Of a stretch of 64,000 bases of DNA, positions 34,019-42,969 are shown piece by piece (the first letter of the stretch is position 1; each line of letters begins with the position of its first letter). Location: positions 310,001 to 374,000 of the forward strand of contig NZ_FMAT01000002.1 in assembly GCF_900094805.1 (NCBI RefSeq), written 5' to 3'. The notes under the pieces are model-generated. The model had not been told where the DNA came from. It worked only from the letters and a program-made list of their open reading frames with translations, and searched no databases. The translations under genes and the position numbers were made by a program. This DNA comes from Arthrobacter sp. NIO-1057. GTDB taxonomy: Bacteria > Actinomycetota > Actinomycetes > Actinomycetales > Micrococcaceae.

Positions 34019-34530
34019 ATGCCGAAGCGCTCGTCATTGCTCAAGGCATATTCTAGACATTCGGAACGTACAACACATGCGCCGCAGACACGTTTCGCGT
34101 CGCGAGTTGAACCACCCTTTTCGGGGAAAAACGCTTCCGGGTCTGTTTGCGCACACAGTGCGCGGGCCTGCCAGCCCAGTTCGCCCTCATCAACTTCGCC
34201 GCCAACACCAAGCCATACGGCCTTGATGGTGTCGCGTACTTCATCGTCCTCGTCAAGCTCTGGTGCCCAGGAACCAACTGAAGGTATTTCTTCAGCCTCT
34301 GGTGCCGTGTCATGTTCTTTAAGAAAGTTATCTGCTGCAGTCTCAAGATCAGCTGCTACTGCGACACGTGCGGATTCACCGGCTTGAGGGTCGACAAACC
34401 AGTCTGACGGTGCGTCTTCGAGCCCGTATTGAGCGGACGCCACAGCCGAGGTCGAAAATTCGGAGTACCCCTGCTCCAGATTCGCCATGGTGATGTTGAC
34501 CTTTCGATTGGTTTGAGTGGGTAGGGTCAT
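33964..34530 (-). CDS. WhiB family transcriptional regulator (WhiB2-like)
   Basis: The 188-residue protein carries the WhiB domain at residues 120-188. Cys126, Cys149, Cys152 and Cys158 would bind a 4Fe-4S cluster. GIWGG at 170-174 is followed by the basic ERERRRLRKRA tail that contacts DNA. The first 110 residues are a long acidic extension not usual in short WhiBs. In Mycobacterium and Streptomyces, WhiB2/WhiB controls septation genes. The ATG at 34530 has GGGA seven bases upstream, and ATG 34488 is an alternative. It is divergent from TIGR03089 (246 bases apart), and its 3' end overlaps the GT2 gene by 55 bases. Confidence 0.92.
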   Translation of the reverse strand: MTLPTQTNRKVNITMANLEQGYSEFSTSAVASAQYGLEDAPSDWFVDPQAGESARVAVAADLETAADNFLKEHDTAPEAEEIPSVGSWAPELDEDDEVRDTIKAVWLGVGGEVDEGELGWQARALCAQTDPEAFFPEKGGSTRDAKRVCGACVVRSECLEYALSNDERFGIWGGLSERERRRLRKRAI

Positions 34531-34776
34531 CTATGATCCCTAACCATCCGGCAGCATTTATTCCATCGATCTAGAGAATGTGATGGATCCCGCCGGACTC
34601 ACCCTCTAATTACATCGGTGTAACTCCGCTAGAGTCAAGTGGGGAGGTCATTCTAAGAAGACTTCTCAGGAAACTCTCGGCACAACACGCCGTTAAAACA
34701 GGCAGATGAGACGGGCGAGTCTCCGCTTCCCTGAATTCTCGGTGAATTCTCAGTATCTAGTTTTAAAGGACGTTCA
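34531..34776. promoter_or_regulatory. Divergent promoter region of whiB and TIGR03089
   Basis: These 246 bases serve both outward-facing genes. AT content rises near 34600-34680. No perfect -35/-10 pair is clear to me. This is the only intergenic stretch of useful size in the whiB operon, so control of the GT2/DUF5719 unit probably acts here. Confidence 0.4.
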
Positions 34777-35505
34777 ATGAGCAGCAATCAACGACAAGGA
34801 ACTTTCGTCGAGGAACTACTTGCACCGCGCCGAGCCCTAGCTACGCCGTGGCTCACTTGGCATTCATTGGGCGGAGAACGCATCGAGCTTTCGGGCCGAG
34901 TGTTTGACAATTGGGTAGCCAAAAGCGCCAACTTGCTCAGCGACCTTTTTGACCTCGACGAAGACAGCACCGTCGTAATTGATCTCACCGCGCACTGGAA
35001 ATCCCTCGTCTTGGCGCTAGCGACACTGCATCACGGAGCCACCCTGGTTGATGCCGAGCATCAAAATGCTGCCCAAGCATCACTGTGGATCACTGCCACA
35101 CCACAAGATGAGAACATCCCTGCAAACAGTGAGATCCTCGCCGTGAACCCGGCAGCTCTCGCGCTGTCCTTCGGCTCAGATCTCGGTCCCGTTGCAGAGG
35201 ACTTTAATGCTTCGGTGCGTTCCTATGGTGACCAGTTTTATCCCTCAGCGCTCTCTTCAACCACGATGGCGCTGAAGACCAATGCCGGGACTGCGATGAC
35301 ACTGGACGAACTTTTTGGACAGTCCGCGGAAGCTCGCGGCACCATCTTGGTACGTGCCCAACAGCCTGTACTCTCACTCTTGCCGTACTTAGTTGGCCAG
35401 TGGGCTGCCGGTGACGCAGTAGTGCTCGTAGAGGATGGTCTAGAAGTTACTGATCGTTTGCGCGATGGCGAACGGATCAGCTTCGACTACGAACCGGCCC
35501 GTTAG
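34777..35505 (+). CDS. TIGR03089 family protein
   Basis: The 242-residue protein matches the actinobacterial TIGR03089 family, which looks like a reduced AMP-binding enzyme fold. It starts TFVEELLAPRRALATPWLTWHSLGGERIELSGRVFDNWVAKSANLL, the same opening as the N-terminal part of acyl-CoA ligases, then continues with LALATLHHGATLVDAEH. It lacks the P-loop-like TSGTTG and the catalytic C-terminal half, so adenylation is unlikely. In Mycobacterium it lies between LCP and pur genes. The ribosome binding site AAAGGA is clear. Its stop overlaps the convergent gtrA stop by four bases. The function is unknown. Confidence 0.8.
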   Translation: MSSNQRQGTFVEELLAPRRALATPWLTWHSLGGERIELSGRVFDNWVAKSANLLSDLFDLDEDSTVVIDLTAHWKSLVLALATLHHGATLVDAEHQNAAQASLWITATPQDENIPANSEILAVNPAALALSFGSDLGPVAEDFNASVRSYGDQFYPSALSSTTMALKTNAGTAMTLDELFGQSAEARGTILVRAQQPVLSLLPYLVGQWAAGDAVVLVEDGLEVTDRLRDGERISFDYEPAR

Positions 35506-36071
35506 CGCAAAGCCCTAGGCATGGAACCGGTATCGGTCGATTCTGCGGAACCATCTGCTGAGGCACCGATATCGGTTTTAGGCAGCCCGAGAATTTCGTG
35601 GTCGTGGGCGAATTCTTCTTCCTGATCCATTTCCTTGCCAAAGACCCAGAAGCGGTAGGCGAAGAAACGGAAGATGGTACCCAGGATCAAACCGACAACC
35701 GAACCAGCAATGAATACCGACGTTGGATCGGTCAGGCCCAGCCAGTACTTGGTGACCCACACACAGGCGGCGGCGATACCCAAGCCGATGGCGTTCATGA
35801 TGATGAACATCACCAGCTCGCGCACCACGTTGGCCTGACGGCGATGCCGGAAGGTCCAATAGCGGTTGGCTACCCACGAGAAGATGGTTGCCACGACACC
35901 GGCAACAATCTTGGCTTTAACCTGCGAGTCGCTCATTGAGCCATGAAGTAGCCAGACATAGATGCCCGAGTCAATGACGAACGCGACGCCACCAACGACG
36001 CCGAACTTCGCAACTTCACGCCAGAACAGCGAGATGAGTCCGGCAATTTTTGATTTGATGCGTTCGAGCAA
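35502..36071 (-). CDS. GtrA family membrane protein
   Basis: GtrA proteins are small four-helix membrane proteins linked to flipping or transfer of polyprenyl-phosphate sugars in cell-wall polysaccharide synthesis. The 189-residue product has helices near residues 21-40 (GVVGGVAFVIDSGIYVWLL), 55-70, 85-108 and 115-140, with the family WVANRYWTFRHRR after the second. The C-terminal tail is acidic and disordered. It sits between TIGR03089 and purK, as its homologue does in Mycobacterium. Envelope glycan work fits the neighbouring LCP, GT2 and manA genes. Confidence 0.88.
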   Translation of the reverse strand: MLERIKSKIAGLISLFWREVAKFGVVGGVAFVIDSGIYVWLLHGSMSDSQVKAKIVAGVVATIFSWVANRYWTFRHRRQANVVRELVMFIIMNAIGLGIAAACVWVTKYWLGLTDPTSVFIAGSVVGLILGTIFRFFAYRFWVFGKEMDQEEEFAHDHEILGLPKTDIGASADGSAESTDTGSMPRALR

Positions 36072-36246
36072 GGGTCCTCCAGGGAATAATTTCCCGTCTG
36101 GCTAACAGTTACAGGGCGCGCAAACTACAACTCTGCGCACGAGATTTAGCCATTTTATCGGTAATTTCTGAGGATTGACCGAATTGTGAGAGTAATCAGA
36201 CATCTCGCATGCGAATCTACGCCCTGCTTTCGATACCCTTGATAAC

Positions 36247-37407
36247 GTGAGCTTTCCAAAAATTGGTGTGATTGGTGGCGGGCAGCTAGCCCGAATGATG
36301 GCCCCTGAGGCCCTGAACCTAGGATTCGAACTTCATATTCTGGCTGAAGGGCCTGACGTTTCGGCTGCCCGGAGTGTGCCGGACGCACCGGTTGGTGACT
36401 ACAAAGATCTGGAGACCTTGCGCGCTTTTGCCAAGGATAAAGATGTTGTCACCTTTGACCATGAGCACGTCCCCAATGAATTTTTGACCACCCTGATCGA
36501 TGAGGGTGTCAACATCCAGCCGCGTCCGGCCGCATTGATCCACGCGCAAGACAAGTTGGTCATGCGCCAGGCCATTGAGCGTCTAGGCCTGCCCAACCCT
36601 GCCTGGGCCAAAGTAGAAAACGTCGAGGAGCTCATCAGTTTTGGTGAAGCAACCGGCTGGCCCATTGTGCTCAAGACCCCACGCGGTGGCTACGACGGCA
36701 AGGGTGTACGCATGCTGGATAACGTCCAGGATGCCAAGGACTCCGCCGACTGGTTTGCCAACGGCCCACTGCTGGCTGAAGACAAGGTCGATTTCTCCCG
36801 CGAACTTTCCGCTTTGGTGGCCCGCACACCTTCGGGCGAAGCCAAGGCCTGGCCAGTAGTCCACACCATCCAGGTTGATGGTGTGTGCGACGAAGTCATT
36901 GCCCCGGCTCAAGACCTCGACCCTGCCATCGCTCGTAGCGCCGCTGAGGCTGCCCTGCGTATTGCTGAAGAATTTGGTGTCACCGGTGTCATGGCTGCCG
37001 AGCTCTTCGAAACTCCGGGCCACGGCGCGGGTTTTGTGATCAATGAATTGGCGATGCGTCCGCACAACACTGGGCACTGGAGCATGAACGGTTCGGTGAC
37101 CAGCCAGTTCGAGCAGCACCTGCGTGCCGTACTCGACCTCCCTTTGGGTGAGACTCGTGAACTGGGGGTCACCGTGATGAAGAACTATCTCGGTGGTGCC
37201 AACCAGGATCTCTTCTCAGCTTTCAGCGCTGCACTGGCCGCTGCCCCAGAGGTGAAGGTTCATGCCTACGGCAAGTCCGTTCGCCCGGGCCGCAAGATTG
37301 GGCACGTGAACGTGGTGGCAAACGCTGGGCAAACGGTGGATGAACTTCGGGTGCAAGCTAACAAAGTTGCCGCGCTGATCCGCGACGGCGTGGATTCTAA
37401 AAACTAA
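36247..37407 (+). CDS. purK: 5-(carboxyamino)imidazole ribonucleotide synthase
   Basis: PurK carboxylates AIR with bicarbonate and ATP to give N5-CAIR in purine synthesis. The 386-residue ATP-grasp protein starts IGVIGGGQLARMMAPEALNLGF, the family nucleotide fold. It has WPIVLKTPRGGYDGKGVRML at about 138-157 for ATP binding and AELFETPGHGAGFVINELAMRPHNTGHWS for the Mg-binding region. The GTG start has no ribosome binding site, and the gene may be leaderless. purE follows after 75 bases containing a strong hairpin, so the pair carry out successive steps. Confidence 0.97.
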   Translation: MSFPKIGVIGGGQLARMMAPEALNLGFELHILAEGPDVSAARSVPDAPVGDYKDLETLRAFAKDKDVVTFDHEHVPNEFLTTLIDEGVNIQPRPAALIHAQDKLVMRQAIERLGLPNPAWAKVENVEELISFGEATGWPIVLKTPRGGYDGKGVRMLDNVQDAKDSADWFANGPLLAEDKVDFSRELSALVARTPSGEAKAWPVVHTIQVDGVCDEVIAPAQDLDPAIARSAAEAALRIAEEFGVTGVMAAELFETPGHGAGFVINELAMRPHNTGHWSMNGSVTSQFEQHLRAVLDLPLGETRELGVTVMKNYLGGANQDLFSAFSAALAAAPEVKVHAYGKSVRPGRKIGHVNVVANAGQTVDELRVQANKVAALIRDGVDSKN

Positions 37408-37419
37408 CCTTTATTTCAG

Positions 37420-37455
37420 TAAGAGTCGCTGTTCACATCTGAACAGCGACTCTTA
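37420..37455 (+). terminator. Perfect hairpin between purK and purE
   Basis: The fifteen base-pair stem 37420-37434 / 37441-37455 with a six-base loop has no T-run. It lies between cotranscribed genes. It may lower or balance purE expression or mark an mRNA cleavage site. Confidence 0.5.
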
Positions 37456-37482
37456 TCAACAACACACACAAGGATATTTCTG

Positions 37483-38013
37483 ATGACCGAAGCACCTCTT
37501 GTCGGCCTAGTTATGGGTTCGGATTCTGATTGGCCCGTCATGCGATTAGCGGCTCAGGCCTTGGCCGAATTTGGAATTCCTTTTGAAGCCGACGTGGTTT
37601 CTGCTCATCGGATGCCTACCGAAATGATCGAGTACGGCAAAAAAGCCCACGAACGCGGACTACGCGTGATCATCGCCGGCGCCGGTGGCGCCGCCCATCT
37701 GCCGGGAATGCTCGCAGCTGTTACCCCGCTCCCTGTCATCGGAGTTCCAGTTCCGCTAGCTAAACTTGATGGAATGGATTCTCTGTTGTCCATCGTTCAG
37801 ATGCCAGCAGGAGTCCCCGTCGCAACCGTATCCATCGGTGGAGCACGTAACGCTGGCCTGTTGGCCGTGCGAACTCTTGCTGCCGGAACTGACGAGCTTG
37901 CACAGTCGTTACAGGTAAAGTTGCTTCAGTTCGCAGATTCTCTGCGCGAGTCGGCCTACGCTAAGGGTGCTGCGCTGCGCGATGAAGTTGCCAACGAGAA
38001 TTTCGCCTCCTAG
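37483..38013 (+). CDS. purE: N5-carboxyaminoimidazole ribonucleotide mutase
   Basis: PurE converts N5-CAIR from PurK to CAIR. The 176-residue class I protein shows [36 protein letters not shown], containing the phosphate-binding GSDSDW and the catalytic His in [30 protein letters not shown] and [22 protein letters not shown] complete the active site. The predicted product is an octamer in the cytosol. An AAGGATATTTCTG stretch precedes the ATG. The stop is 18 bases before the LCP gene, so all of purK-purE-lcp-manA may be one transcript. Confidence 0.97.
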   Translation: MTEAPLVGLVMGSDSDWPVMRLAAQALAEFGIPFEADVVSAHRMPTEMIEYGKKAHERGLRVIIAGAGGAAHLPGMLAAVTPLPVIGVPVPLAKLDGMDSLLSIVQMPAGVPVATVSIGGARNAGLLAVRTLAAGTDELAQSLQVKLLQFADSLRESAYAKGAALRDEVANENFAS

Positions 38014-38031
38014 GGAAAGTCACACAAGTAC

Positions 38032-39663
38032 ATGGGTTCTGCCAGTCACCGCGCACCAAGTCCGTTGCGCCAGCCGGAGACAATTAGCGCTCCGCAACGC
38101 AGCAAACGTGCGCTGATCTTGGTCCTTCTGACCATCTTCTTCCCCGGCAGCGCTCAGCTGATCGCCGGTAATCGGAAGCTCGGAAGGCTTGCGGTCTCCA
38201 TTACGATGCTGTGCTGGGCCGCCATCCTTGGCATCGTGGCCATCTACTTCATCGATCGGTCGATCCTCTTAGGTTGGGTCGCGCATCCGAACTTCCAGAT
38301 GTTCTTGATCATCGTGCTCGGCACGCTAGCCGTCGGCTGGTTCATCATGTTCATCAACACCTTGGTGATCATTCGACCCAAAATGCTTGCCCCCGGCATG
38401 CGCGCCATCGTCACCATCTTCACGTTGGCTGCGGTTGTGGCCACCAGTGGCGTGTTTATTTACAGTGCGTCCATCCTGAACACGGGTCGCGAGACCATTG
38501 TTTCGGTCTTTGACGAAGGACCGGCCTTCGACCCAGTTGACGGTCGCTATAACATCGCAGTGTTTGGTGCCGACTCCGGCTCAAACCGTGACGGTGTGCG
38601 TACCGACTCGGTGGCACTACTTTCGGTGGATGCCAAGACCGGCAAGACCCTGCTGATCTCGATCCCTCGTAACTTCCAGGGCGCGCGTTTCTCCGATGAC
38701 TCACCGATGAAGCAGTTCTGGCCAGATGGCTATAACTGTGGTGATGAGTGCATCTTCAACGCGATCTATCGCAATGCTGTCGACCAGCATGCCGATGCTT
38801 TCCCTTCAACTGTGAAGAACGTGGGCGCGCAGGCTGCGATGGATGCGCTGGAAGGCACCACCGGACTGTCTGTACAGGGTTACGTCATGGTGGATATGGC
38901 TGGCTTTGAGCAGTTCGTGGACGCGCTGGGCGGAGTGACCATCAATTCAGGAGGCTGGGTTCCTTATAACGGTAAGCGCTATGAAAACAGCACAGTGCGC
39001 ACCCATTGGTTTGCCCCTGGCACCCAGACTTTCACTGGCAAGCAAGCCTTGTGGTTTGCTCGTTCGCGTGACTTCACCGACGACTACCACCGCATCAAGC
39101 GCCAGCAGTGTCTGCAGCAGGCCATCATCAAGCAGTTCACGCCACAGACCATTCTGACTAACTTCACCAGCATTATGTCTGCCGGTGAGCAGCTGGTGGA
39201 AACAAACATTCCTGCCGGCCAGCTTGGCTCCTTCGTGTCCCTGGCCGAGAAGGTTTCTTCACAACCGATGGCCCGACTGACTTTGGGCGCGCCCGACTTC
39301 CCTCGAAATTTCTCTACCTACCCAAAGTTTGATGAACTTCAAGAACGTATTCAAACCCTGATTGCCAAGCAATCTCAGAGCGATACGAAGAAGACTGAGA
39401 AGTCTGAGTCCACGAAGAAGAGTGAAGACTCTTCGAAGTCTGCAGAGTCTTCCGAGTCAGCTACGACCTCGGCAAGTGAAGAAAGCGACGATTCTAGCGA
39501 TATCAATAACGCTCCGAAGCTTTCCAACGGTAGCGACCAAGAATTCACCCAGCCTGATGGTAGCCCCATCACTGAGGAATACCTGGTACAGCTGGAAATG
39601 GCTGGGTACACCACCCGCATTTCACAGATTGCTGCTAATAACGACGAATGCTCTGTTCCATAA
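38032..39663 (+). CDS. LytR-CpsA-Psr (LCP) family wall-polymer ligase
   Basis: LCP enzymes link polyprenyl-phosphate glycopolymers to peptidoglycan outside the membrane. The protein begins with a basic cytoplasmic tail and about four helices in residues 24-145 (KRALILVLLTIFFPGSAQLI onward). The LCP domain then shows NIAVFGADSGSNRDGVRTDSVALLSVDAKTG with the conserved Arg/Asp and SIPRNF, and later LWFARSRDF.DDYHRIKRQQ. After about residue 440 a Ser/Lys/Glu-rich linker leads to a short conserved C-terminal tail. It may be cotranscribed with purE and manA. It probably attaches the envelope glycan whose precursors come from manA and the GT2 protein. Confidence 0.9.
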   Translation: MGSASHRAPSPLRQPETISAPQRSKRALILVLLTIFFPGSAQLIAGNRKLGRLAVSITMLCWAAILGIVAIYFIDRSILLGWVAHPNFQMFLIIVLGTLAVGWFIMFINTLVIIRPKMLAPGMRAIVTIFTLAAVVATSGVFIYSASILNTGRETIVSVFDEGPAFDPVDGRYNIAVFGADSGSNRDGVRTDSVALLSVDAKTGKTLLISIPRNFQGARFSDDSPMKQFWPDGYNCGDECIFNAIYRNAVDQHADAFPSTVKNVGAQAAMDALEGTTGLSVQGYVMVDMAGFEQFVDALGGVTINSGGWVPYNGKRYENSTVRTHWFAPGTQTFTGKQALWFARSRDFTDDYHRIKRQQCLQQAIIKQFTPQTILTNFTSIMSAGEQLVETNIPAGQLGSFVSLAEKVSSQPMARLTLGAPDFPRNFSTYPKFDELQERIQTLIAKQSQSDTKKTEKSESTKKSEDSSKSAESSESATTSASEESDDSSDINNAPKLSNGSDQEFTQPDGSPITEEYLVQLEMAGYTTRISQIAANNDECSVP

Positions 39664-39728
39664 ACGGTTAAGCCCCCCGACCGCAACGCAACCCAATCAC
39701 AGTTCTTGAAAGGCTATGGTCAAACAAC

Positions 39729-40937
39729 GTGTTCGAGTTGAAAAACGCGATAAGGGATTACCACTGGGGTTCTGAGTCTCAGATCTCGGATTTGCTGAAT
39801 CTGCCTGCGGAAACCTCCCCGCAGGCAGAGATGTGGCTAGGCGCGCACCCAGGTTGCCCTAGCCGACTGGCTGATGAAGACATTGCGCTGCATGACTTCA
39901 TTGCCCATGATCCAGAACAAGTACTAGGTGCAACAGCTGCGCAACGATTTGGCCGCCTGCCATATTTGTTCAAGGTCCTTTCGGCAACGCAGCCACTGTC
40001 GATTCAGACGCATCCAACGCTGAAGCAAGCCCAAGAGCGTTTTGCCTTGGAAAATGAGAGTGGCAAGCCGCTGGACGCGGCTGACCGCAACTATCGGGAT
40101 GATAACCACAAGCCAGAAATGCTTTATGCACTCACTGACTTTGTGGCGCTTTCTGGCTTCCGTCAGCCCAACCAGATCATCAATGATTTGCGTGTGCTTG
40201 CGGCGCAGCTTCCTGCGGATAAGACCGGTGAAATCGAAACCATCATCGGTTGCTTGCAAGAGCAGGATCCGCTGACTGCCACCTTTGAGCACGTACTGAC
40301 CGCAGGGGAACCTATCGCCGAGACGGTACAGGCTATTTGTGGTGCTATCGAGGACTCGGCACAGTTGCAGGCTAACGTGCACTTCGCTGAGCTGGTATCG
40401 ATCAACAAGATTTACCCTTCGGACCCAGGAGTGCTTGTCGCATTGCTGTTGAATCTGGTGTTTCTGGAGCCCGGCCAGGCTATTAGTTTGGGTGCTGGCA
40501 ATGTTCATGCGTACCTGCGTGGTTTGGGCATCGAAGTCATGGCGAACTCGGATAACGTGCTTCGTGGCGGATTAACTAGCAAGCACATTGATGTCCCTGA
40601 GCTGTTGGATGTCACCATTTCCCAGCCCTCCCCTGCCCCGATTCTTGAACCGATTTCCTTGGATACCCATGATCGTCTGTTCAAGCCGGAATTCGAAGAG
40701 TTCCAGTTGCAGGTGTTGGATCCTCAGGCCGCTGGCCTCGCATCGGCTCTTCAGCTGCACGGTGCCGCTGTCGTCCTTTGCACCTCCGGCGAGTTCCTGA
40801 TCAAGACCCAAGAGGGAGAGCGAAGCATTACTCGCGGGCAGTCGCTGTTCGTTACCGCTGCTGAGCTTCCGGCGACAGCAACGCTTCAAGGTGAGGGCAG
40901 CGGACAGCTCTTCGCTGCCAGCGCGCAGATCGACTAG
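39729..40937 (+). CDS. manA: Mannose-6-phosphate isomerase, class I
   Basis: ManA interconverts fructose 6-phosphate and mannose 6-phosphate, the entry to GDP-mannose for mannolipids and mannoproteins. The 402-residue type I protein starts FELKNAIRDYHWGSESQI, and has LSIQTHPTLKQA with Zn-binding residues, NHKPEMLYALTDFVALSGFR containing another ligand, and SLGAGNVHAYLRGLGIEVMANSDNVLRGGLTSKHID, which holds the active-site His and Arg. The GTG start has GAAAGG upstream. It lies after the LCP gene with 65 bases between. A long perfect hairpin follows. Confidence 0.95.
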   Translation: MFELKNAIRDYHWGSESQISDLLNLPAETSPQAEMWLGAHPGCPSRLADEDIALHDFIAHDPEQVLGATAAQRFGRLPYLFKVLSATQPLSIQTHPTLKQAQERFALENESGKPLDAADRNYRDDNHKPEMLYALTDFVALSGFRQPNQIINDLRVLAAQLPADKTGEIETIIGCLQEQDPLTATFEHVLTAGEPIAETVQAICGAIEDSAQLQANVHFAELVSINKIYPSDPGVLVALLLNLVFLEPGQAISLGAGNVHAYLRGLGIEVMANSDNVLRGGLTSKHIDVPELLDVTISQPSPAPILEPISLDTHDRLFKPEFEEFQLQVLDPQAAGLASALQLHGAAVVLCTSGEFLIKTQEGERSITRGQSLFVTAAELPATATLQGEGSGQLFAASAQID

Positions 40938-40977
40938 AGCTGCGCTTCGTTCTTTAGCCGGACCGAAGTGAACTAAA

Positions 40978-41024
40978 AACGATGATGGCTATGAACCTTT
41001 GAAAGGTTCATAGCCATCATCGTT
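40978..41024. terminator. Bidirectional terminator, 22-bp stem
   Basis: The perfect arms 40978-40999 and 41003-41024 lie between convergent manA and glpX. On the minus strand the stem is followed by five T residues, which makes it a strong terminator for glpX. Confidence 0.88.
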
Positions 41025-41035
41025 ATCAGCAATAT

Positions 41036-42070
41036 TTAGCGGGTGTAAGCTTCCCACTTGTCCTGGTGGTGCTCGCCCTCAACAAAACGAATCGTTCCGG
41101 ACTTGGCACGCATCACGATCGACTGGGTGCTGATGCGGTTGCCCTTGTAACGCACGCCGCGCAGCAGGTCACCATCGGTGATGCCGGTAGCTGCGAAGTA
41201 GCAGTTATCCGAGGTCACCAGATCATTGGTGGTCAGTACGCGGTCCAGCTGGTGGCCGGCGTCCAGAGCCTTCTGCTTTTCGTCATCATCCGTAGGCCAC
41301 AAACGACCCTGGATGACACCGCCCAGTGCCTTGATAGCGCAGGCGGTCACGATGCCTTCTGGGGTTCCACCGATACCCATCAACGCGTCAACACCAGTTC
41401 CCTCGCGCGTGGCCGCGATGGCGCCGGCGACGTCGCCGTCCATGATCAGCTTGGTGCGGGCACCTGCTTCACGGATTTCTTCGATCAGTCCTGCGTGACG
41501 TGGACGATCCAAGATGGTGACGGTGATCTGGCTGATCTTCTTGCCCTTAGCCTTGGCAATCAAATGCAGGTTCTGCTTGACCGGCAATCGCAGGTCAACG
41601 AGGTCGGAGGCTTCAGGGCCGGTAACGAGTTTTTCCATGTAGAACACTGCCGAAGGGTCAAACATGGATCCACGGTCAGCCACTGCCAAAACAGACAGTG
41701 CATTATTCAGGCCCAGGGCCGTCAGGCGGGTTCCATCGATAGGGTCAACAGCGACATCGCATTCGGCACCGGTGCCGTTGCCGACTTGCTCGCCGTTGAA
41801 GAGCATCGGGGCTTCGTCTTTTTCACCTTCACCAATGACAACAACGCCATTAAAGTTCACGGTGGAAAGTAGACCGCGCATTGCATCCACTGCAGCACCG
41901 TCAGCTGCGTTCTTGTCGCCGAATCCAACCCACGGGGTGGATGCGATAGCGGCAGCTTCGGTAGCTCGCACCAGCTCCAGTGCTAGGTTGCGGTCCGGTT
42001 CCGCGTCGGTCACCGACAGTCGCGGAGAAAGGTGGGCATAATTGTTCTTTTCGGTCACGAAAGATCCCAT
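41036..42070 (-). CDS. glpX: Class II fructose-1,6-bisphosphatase
   Basis: GlpX removes the 1-phosphate from fructose 1,6-bisphosphate in gluconeogenesis and is usually the only FBPase of actinobacteria. Motifs are [38 protein letters not shown] near the N-terminus, [27 protein letters not shown] and [22 protein letters not shown]. The start could be ATG 42070, or a GTG four codons on at 42058 that has GGGATC just upstream. The TTG-like frame back to 42100 is unlikely. It is divergent from the DUF4245 gene and ends at a strong terminator. Confidence 0.94.
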   Translation of the reverse strand: MGSFVTEKNNYAHLSPRLSVTDAEPDRNLALELVRATEAAAIASTPWVGFGDKNAADGAAVDAMRGLLSTVNFNGVVVIGEGEKDEAPMLFNGEQVGNGTGAECDVAVDPIDGTRLTALGLNNALSVLAVADRGSMFDPSAVFYMEKLVTGPEASDLVDLRLPVKQNLHLIAKAKGKKISQITVTILDRPRHAGLIEEIREAGARTKLIMDGDVAGAIAATREGTGVDALMGIGGTPEGIVTACAIKALGGVIQGRLWPTDDDEKQKALDAGHQLDRVLTTNDLVTSDNCYFAATGITDGDLLRGVRYKGNRISTQSIVMRAKSGTIRFVEGEHHQDKWEAYTR

Positions 42071-42226
42071 CACTGAGTCGTAGTCATTGCGCCTATGCAA
42101 ACACCGACATTCTATCTTGTTCGGAATTTCCGTGACAGTTCATGTCGCCATGGCTTTTCAGCAACCCAACGTGGGGTTGGGCACGCTGGTTCGAATTACA
42201 CAGAATCATCGGGGAGAATAGAAGAC

Positions 42227-42901
42227 GTGCAACTTGAGAACAACAGTGGGAACACCGTGCCTGTGAACGAGCCTTCGGACCAGCCAGCTGAGACAGCTCC
42301 TGGACAGCGTCGTGATCTGAATGATCCAGAAGCCACCTTCGAGGATCTGCCGTTCAAGCCACAGCTCACCGAGAAGCAGGCCAAGCGCGCCAACCAGACC
42401 TTTAAGGGCATGGTGCTTTCGGTTGGCTTCACTCTCGCAGTTGTCATTCCCCTGGTCCTGCTGAACCCTGCTCCCAAGGACGAGGCATTTGAAAGCAAGG
42501 TCAACTTGCAGCAGACCGCCGAGCAGACCGAGCAAATTGCCGGGTTTGATGTCTTCGCTCCGGATCTGGGTGATGGGCAGTACGCCAACTTCGCACGCTG
42601 GCAGGCCAACACTGCGCAGGGTGTCCCCTACTGGGAATTTGGCATCGTCACCCAGAACAAGGATTTCGTGTGGGTGCGCCAGGCTGCTGAAGCCAACGAC
42701 ACGTGGATTGCTTTGACCACGGATACAGCCGTGCCATCGGGCACCAAGAAGATCGGTGGCTGGGAGTGGGAGGTCCGCGTCAAGGACGAAACCACATATC
42801 TGATTTCCAAGCACAAGGATTCAACGCTGATCCTCTCGACGGACACCTCCGAAGAACAACTTGAGAATGTCGCCAAGCTGGCTGAATCGACGCTTAGCTA
42901 G
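42227..42901 (+). CDS. DUF4245 family membrane-anchored protein
   Basis: The 224-residue protein fits DUF4245. It has a polar cytoplasmic tail of about 65 residues, one helix (FKGMVLSVGFTLAVVIPLVLL), and then an extracytoplasmic domain with PYWEFGIVTQNKDFVWVRQA. The family is found in actinobacteria next to glpX and fumC, as here, and its role is unknown. The GTG start at 42227 has GGGGAG ten bases upstream. The open frame extends back to 42095, but those codons overlap the glpX start region and are unlikely. Confidence 0.82.
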   Translation: MQLENNSGNTVPVNEPSDQPAETAPGQRRDLNDPEATFEDLPFKPQLTEKQAKRANQTFKGMVLSVGFTLAVVIPLVLLNPAPKDEAFESKVNLQQTAEQTEQIAGFDVFAPDLGDGQYANFARWQANTAQGVPYWEFGIVTQNKDFVWVRQAAEANDTWIALTTDTAVPSGTKKIGGWEWEVRVKDETTYLISKHKDSTLILSTDTSEEQLENVAKLAESTLS

Positions 42902-42969
42902 TCAGTATTATGACTTCGCACTGACGACATATATTCGATATTCGAACATCTTCCCGTAGACTTTGGCAT

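Noticed and set aside
39362-39709. A 115-codon frame near the LCP C-terminus
   Set aside because: It shadows the Ser/Lys-rich linker of the LCP protein in another frame.
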